Shown here one piece after another: positions 58,927-64,000 of a stretch of DNA of 64,000 bases (within the stretch, counting starts at the first letter, position 1; the number at the start of each line of letters is the position of its first letter). The notes under the pieces are model-generated. The model ran no database searches. It had not been told where the DNA came from and was given only the letters and a program-made list of their open reading frames with translations. The position numbers and the translations under genes are program-made. Source of the DNA: Oscheius sp. JU75 (taxonomy: Eukaryota; Nematoda; Chromadorea; Rhabditida; Rhabditidae); NCBI GenBank assembly GCA_037178855.1, contig JASJZC010000001.1, forward strand, positions 6,200,001 to 6,264,000, given 5' to 3'.

Positions 58927-61900
58927 CAGTTCATCGGGAGGCTGGAAAGTGAAAAAGATTACACGCATAACAGTCGAGGGACTGATCCGAAACAAGAGGA
59001 TTTGGTTCCGATTACGGGGTGGTCAGTCAGCTGTTCCTGTTGTTCTACCGAGTTCACAGAGAGACAAAGTCCCCTGTATCTCCGTTACACTCGAGACGAT
59101 ATCTGCACGAGATTGGCGCCACCTGAGCCGACGAAGGTTATCGAGATCGGTCAGCAGAGGATACAGTTTGTGTTTTTCATAGACAGCCATAGATTATTAT
59201 CTGGGCTCAAAGAATTTTTTTGACAGTTGGGAGGAGTTGAGATTCGCTCCTTCTCGTCCAAGTCTTCTATACCTAAGCCTTCTGACCAGAACAAGAAGTT
59301 CTCTGACAGTCCCTCTTGTCCGAACTCAACCCCGGCTGGTCATCCCAGTCGGCTGTTTGCATTAATAGCTACGGTAGAGGCAGAGGAGAGGGGACACAGC
59401 AGAGTAGTTTTGATCGGCGGTGTTAGTTCGTGGCTGGCGTTGGCGAACGGCCTTCAACCAGCCGCCTGGCCGTCAGTCGCTGCAGTCCCTTCCGACTATG
59501 CGAGGTGAGTAACCCGGTTAAAGGGGTCCGCCTAGCTGACCCCAATCATGCCGACCCCGAGTACCCAAATTGGAACACAGCAACCCTCTCCATATCAGTT
59601 TGTCCTTTCCGGTCTCCCAGGTCCAAGTCATTTTTGTCAAGGGCCTGACTTTATCCGGTCATTTTGAGATTTCTTTGGGTCCCGCCGACGGGCTACGGTA
59701 GTTGCAGAAGATTCCGTGGTCCCAACTGTCTCTTGGGTTCTATTCCCTGCTCCTACCACTCCTTACTTTAAAGAGTTTTGCTTTGTCTCTCAAGCACCAA
59801 TCTATTCTCTGAGCAACTTCTCTACAGACCTGGTTTCAATTTTCTACCGAAGGGTGTTTGTGCTAAGTTGGCTCTGAGCCTCAGGCCACAGGCGACTGTG
59901 GTAAATGGCACTAGAAGTCACTCCGCAACCAAAGTGACTCCTTGTTTCTGTCAGAGATACAGTTTGAGCCGAACCCCAGCTCAGTTTCTCCTCGTTTTCT
60001 CGTCTCGATGCTGATAGAGTCGCATTTCTTTTTGCGTCTTGAAAGAGTTCAATATTCTGGAAGTATTTCCAGACACTTTTCAAAGAATTCCATATTTCAA
60101 TCATCCTTTGTCACTGCTCGAACGAGAAATGTTTGAACGGTACTCTAGAAAAATGGCGCTTGCAGAATTGCTTGAGCATAAGTAATGACAGACCGAGTGG
60201 TGAGTGTGTCTGTCTTGCAATGTGAGGTTCATGATTCATTTTTCTTTTTGATTTTGTTTGTCAGTAGGACTCTTGAATTTCCACCATATTTCTTGCGTAC
60301 GGTCAAGTGGCTTCTATAAGCTACTAGAAAAAGCATCGAAGATGACCTACAGTGACCCCGCCGTGCGAAGTTTTGACACAGTGATAAGCGTAGGTGCGTT
60401 CAGTCCTCCAAGGTCGGGAGTTCCCCAGCCATCTCTCACCCCCGTCTCTCTCTCAGTCGCCAAGGCGCACATGGACTATATTTCTATTTTGCACTTTGAC
60501 AACTTCGTTCCCAGAGATTCGAGGAGTACGTGCTCGTCACCTTTCTTTTGTCCTCCGATTCCAATTCGCGCGCTATTCCCGACTCTTTGTCTAGAGGTAG
60601 AGGCGCTCAAATTCAAACGGGTGATTATCACCGACAAGAAGGAGACATTGCTTGTAGCCAACTGAGGTTTTTGTCGGATTTGATGGAGCAATAGACGGGC
60701 TGCGGTCCATTGCCTCCTGTGGTCAAATACACCGGGGTCATCTCTCCTTTTAGGGATTATCCGTTCGGCGACTTTTCTCCACTCTGACCCACTTTCGTCA
60801 TAAATTTCAAAACCGTCAAAATAAGGGGGTAGGGGATATAAGGGGAGATAGGATAACGGATCAACAACTGTCCAATGCCCTGTGAGTTATCTTAACTTTC
60901 TCTCCATCCCAAACGCGGTCATTTCAAAACTTCCTACTGACCACAGAGGAGGATGTCCTCGAGATTGCCATTCCGCTCCTGTCGGCTGTCGGTACTGTCG
61001 GCTCGAAAGTGCAATTTAGGGGGGAAATTGCAACGCGTTCGTGTTACTCTGTACAATACGCCGTGGAGGTCATCTGCGCGTCGCCACAACAGCGCGCTGC
61101 GCGAGACTGGTACCGCACGCCACCACACAGCGGAGAAGAAGAGATGGTGGTCACTCGTCTTCGGTAGAACATCTATTAGGGACTGGGAGCATACTGTAGC
61201 TCCCTGGGACGTCTCTTTTGGCTGCCTAACTGTCGAGGTTGTGTCTAGGAAAAGAACGCCGAACATGTGGCTGTCTCTATATCTGACCTTAGACTGTCTC
61301 TCTCAGAACAATCTTACCGCACAACAGTCGCTCTCTACCGCGCGATGCCATCTGGCAAGATTAATAACATCGCAGCACACGCTGTTATTATTCGGTAGCT
61401 TTGGAGAGAAGGGATTTCGTTTCTAACCGAATATCTCAGATTTTGTAAGCAGTCAGGATTTTGTATTGATTGTATTATCAGAGATTTGTATTGAACTGGA
61501 GAATCTGTTTGAGGACGTGACTATCTCTGTGAAAACTGTTGCGACGGGAACTGGCCAGAACGGTCATCTCTCAGAAACTGTCCCGATCCGAATGTCCCCA
61601 GTCGACCGGTACAGATTCATTTCAGGACGGGCTCCCTCACCTCTTGCGCAACTCTCTCCTTTTACCTCCTGTTGTCTTACCGTATTCGCCGGGCCCAATT
61701 CCTGCGGTCATATCGCGTCAATCCTGCTCCCACTCGAGGATGGACGTTCGGTGCCGTCGGCACCACCTCCCGCTAGACAATGACTGTATATTACAGTTCT
61801 ACGCACTTGATTCTGGGACACGACTCGAGAGAGTTGGGAAAGCGAAGAGAGGGCAGAGTTTTACAATAGGCGCGACTTGTTAGTTATCGATTTTACGGAA

Positions 61901-61942
61901 CTGGTAGATGTTGGTCATTTGAGCTGCGTCTCTTTTTCGACT

Positions 61943-64000
61943 ATGGAGCCCAAACCCTCGATCTCGGATCTTCATTCTCCGGATAAGGAAAATGATGACT
62001 ATATCGACCAGTATAAGGATCTTCGTCGCGATCCGAACATTAAGATTATCCGGTTTGAGAGCAACCGAATGCTCTTTCAGGACGCTAATGGAGAAAGTAA
62101 GTTCAGGGGACTTGGCTGCCTAACTGTGGAATCTTTCTCTAGGATCACACCCGATTTGGCTGTCGAATCTGTTGCTTCAGATATTTTGAAACCGCTTCCT
62201 GTCTCTCCCCCTCCTTCCTCCAGAACAGTCTTCCCTCCCTAGCTACCTATGCTATCTAATCGTCTAGTAGGCGGGGCTAACAGATTGCGCGCGAACTCTC
62301 CGCGTCCCGAACCCTCTCTCTCAAGAGATCAGTCTCGACCCATTACCCTACTGACCCCAAAAATGGAGCAAGAGCTGAAGGTCAAAATTGACCTTCCTGA
62401 GCCCGCTGTCGATGACCTAGTCAGTCCCGACGAGAATCGTCTAGGGAAGAAGGATGGTAAGCTTCTTGGTTCCCCCCGCACCCTCAACCTATCCTTTGAA
62501 CAGACCTAACTTTTCCATTTTCAGCTCAAATCGAAGTCATCCCGTGCAAAGTCTGCGGCGACAAATCTTCCGGAGTTCACTATGGAGTCATCACGTGCGA
62601 AGGCTGCAAGGTTGGTCTCCAGATAGATAGTGACTGGTCCAATTTGCATAGTTGCGCAACTGAGCAGGGGGATAGAGTAGTAGGAGTATCGATTGATCAC
62701 AAGACAAAGGGGATTAGTGAGGTTCTAACTTAGAAAAGTACTCATTTGACCAAACTTTCGATATTGTAAAAAGGAATAGTACTCTCTAAACACTGACGCT
62801 TTCGAAATCTGGCAAATTGGGGCTAGACGAAAACAGAATGAGAGATTTGAAACGGAGACTGTTCCCGCCAAGTCTTCACGGGGAGCAGCATAGGAGAGTT
62901 CAAAATAGGGTCGGTTTTCGCCTATGCCGTGAGTATCTGATAGAGTGCTACTCGTACTTTCAACACTTGAAATAATCGGTAGCATTAGGAACAAGATAAG
63001 TTCAAAACCACCGATACGTAGATAAACAGGAAACTGTCAATCCGCTAACTAATCATGGCTCAGTCGGTTAGCGCTCCGACTGCGAAACAAAGCTCACTTT
63101 TTGCTTCAGGACTGCCAAGTTTACGCGCTGAACTCAAAACCGCTGCACCAGACCACTACTACCGTATACCCTTCAAACAGACGGCTATACTCTCATGTAG
63201 TCTGTGTTATGCCTCCATCTCTCTCTAAATTAGTCTCATGACCTAAGTAGCCGCGCTACAATTTGAAGTTTTGTAGTCAGCTCTGCGTGAATTCTGATTA
63301 AGAGTGCGTCAAATATATACGTTTGCAGGGTTTCTTTCGAAGGAGCCAGGCCTCGGTCTGCAACTACCAATGCCCGAGACAGAAGACCTGTACCGTGGAC
63401 CGGGTGAACAGGAATCGATGCCAGTACTGTCGCTTGAAAAAATGTCTGGAACTCGGGATGAGCAGGGACGCCGTTAAATTCGGTCGGATGTCGAAGAAGC
63501 AGAGAGAGAAGGTCGAGGATGAGGTGCCCGTTTGTCTATTGTCTAACTGCCTTGGAGGTCTTGTCGTAATCGAGAAATGAGCATGTTTACACACAGAAAA
63601 GTTCTCTTAAGAACTGTCACTCCCGGTACTGAAAAAAGTCGTCCTAACGACTATGTGTTCCTATTTTTGTGTTTTCGAAAAGCGTCTCGATTGCCTGAAG
63701 TCTTCAAAGAACCTCTTTGGATCAAATGTACTTACTCTGTCTGTTCCAGGTCCGTCTACATAAGCAGATCCAGGAGCAGAGTGGTATGGGAATGGGATAC
63801 AGTGGCTACCAGGAGTACTCTCCGCCACAGAACCAACAGTACCAAGGGTAAGCTAGCCTTTGATGGGAAGAGTAAATTTGGAAATAATGATGGGATCCAG
63901 CTTTGAATTTGGCGAGAGAAGCTAGTTTTTGATTTCATGGGTTCCAGCACGATTTCCCAACTTTTGCTCGCAATATGTTCCACCACAGACTGGATGACCT
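61943..64000 (+). CDS. nhr-23: nuclear receptor NHR-23/DHR3/ROR homologue, DNA-binding part; 3' end lies outside the window
   Basis: Moulting regulator in worms; ROR orthologue. Exons 61943-62096, 62268-62456, 62525-62610, 63329-63523, 63750-63847, and a partial exon from about 63948 whose frame is uncertain. The N-terminus is disordered ([20 protein letters not shown]). The DNA-binding domain starts at about residue 122: [18 protein letters not shown]-box [52 protein letters not shown], then the C-terminal extension [19 protein letters not shown], nearly identical to NHR-23. All eight zinc cysteines are present. A Tyr/Gln-rich hinge ([17 protein letters not shown]) follows. The exon 1 to 2 join is the phase-consistent choice among alternatives; other first exons are possible. 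The ligand-binding domain should lie beyond base 64000. Confidence 0.93.
63055..63100 (+). repeat. tRNA-like remnant in nhr-23 intron 3
   Basis: ATGGCTCAGTCGGTTAGCGC followed by TCCGACTGCGAAACAAA; the second part matches the copy at 47143. No B box or acceptor stem. Confidence 0.45.

Larger units (their letters stand above)
57965..61942. other. long upstream region of the NHR-23 homologue
   Basis: 4 kb between the ABC gene and the first recognised nhr-23 exon. Several long plus-strand frames (60258-60665, 60953-61426, 61466-61783) lack protein character. It may contain alternative 5' exons: at 61220 the sequence GGCTGCCTAACTGT, also found at the end of the intron after exon 1 (62114), is followed by a TCTAG acceptor. 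A tRNA-like remnant lies at 58681-58750 and a (TC)n tract at 58896-58922. Confidence 0.4.

Noticed and set aside
60953..61426. 157-codon plus-strand frame upstream of nhr-23
   Set aside because: Trp/Arg/Ser-rich with no nuclear receptor features; likely a chance frame in GC-richer DNA.

Overview
This is eukaryotic, intron-rich DNA of about 64 kb, almost certainly from a nematode. Seventeen spliced protein-coding genes can be rebuilt from the sequence. Their nearest relatives by memory are nematode proteins: UNC-13, EGO-2/HD-PTP, PABP-2, MED-6, a carboxypeptidase with a C-terminal ShKT domain, a HAF-4/ABCB9-type transporter and NHR-23. Introns are very small, mostly 36-47 nt, with GTAAG/GTGAG donors and TTTTCAG or TTTTAG acceptors. 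Almost every start codon sits 0-25 nt after a splice acceptor, as expected for spliced-leader trans-splicing. I found no rRNA, CRISPR array, operon with bacterial ribosome binding sites, or viral genes. Every product name is my recognition of the translated exons; no database was searched.

Layout, left to right. 1-10.7 kb: the 5' part of an unc-13 homologue on the minus strand (C2A domain, then a disordered region), running off the left edge; its introns carry a MITE-like element and another dispersed repeat. 10.7-16.1 kb: no convincing gene. 16.1-19.2 kb: a minus-strand Ser/Thr-rich membrane protein divergent from a small plus-strand orphan gene. 19.5-25.4 kb: a 23-exon HD-PTP/EGO-2 homologue, minus strand. 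26.2-31.7 kb: three plus-strand genes in a row (nuclear poly(A)-binding protein, an eEF1A-lysine-methyltransferase-like protein, a p55-type MAGUK). 32.4-34.0 kb: two tandem cysteine-rich secreted proteins. 34.1-35.8 kb: MED6 and an orphan gene, minus strand. 37.3-43.1 kb: a C2H2 zinc-finger gene facing a six-pass membrane protein, their stop codons 4 bp apart, then a SEA-domain mucin-like protein. 43.1-47.4 kb: mostly non-coding. 47.4-50.1 kb: the carboxypeptidase. 50.1-54.4 kb: mostly non-coding. 54.5-58.0 kb: the ABC half transporter. 58.0-61.9 kb: probable upstream region of the last gene, NHR-23/ROR, whose DNA-binding domain is complete and which runs off the right edge.

The genes do not form one pathway. 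They are housekeeping (RNA 3'-end binding, Mediator, methylation), trafficking and membrane (UNC-13, EGO-2, ABC transporter, MAGUK), and extracellular or cuticle-related (carboxypeptidase, mucin-like and Cys-rich proteins, NHR-23 as moulting regulator in worms). The most unusual signals are splice-related: a 20-nt apparent intron in unc-13, 30-37-nt apparent introns in the Ser/Thr-rich membrane gene, and an intron that ends in CG instead of AG in the methyltransferase gene.
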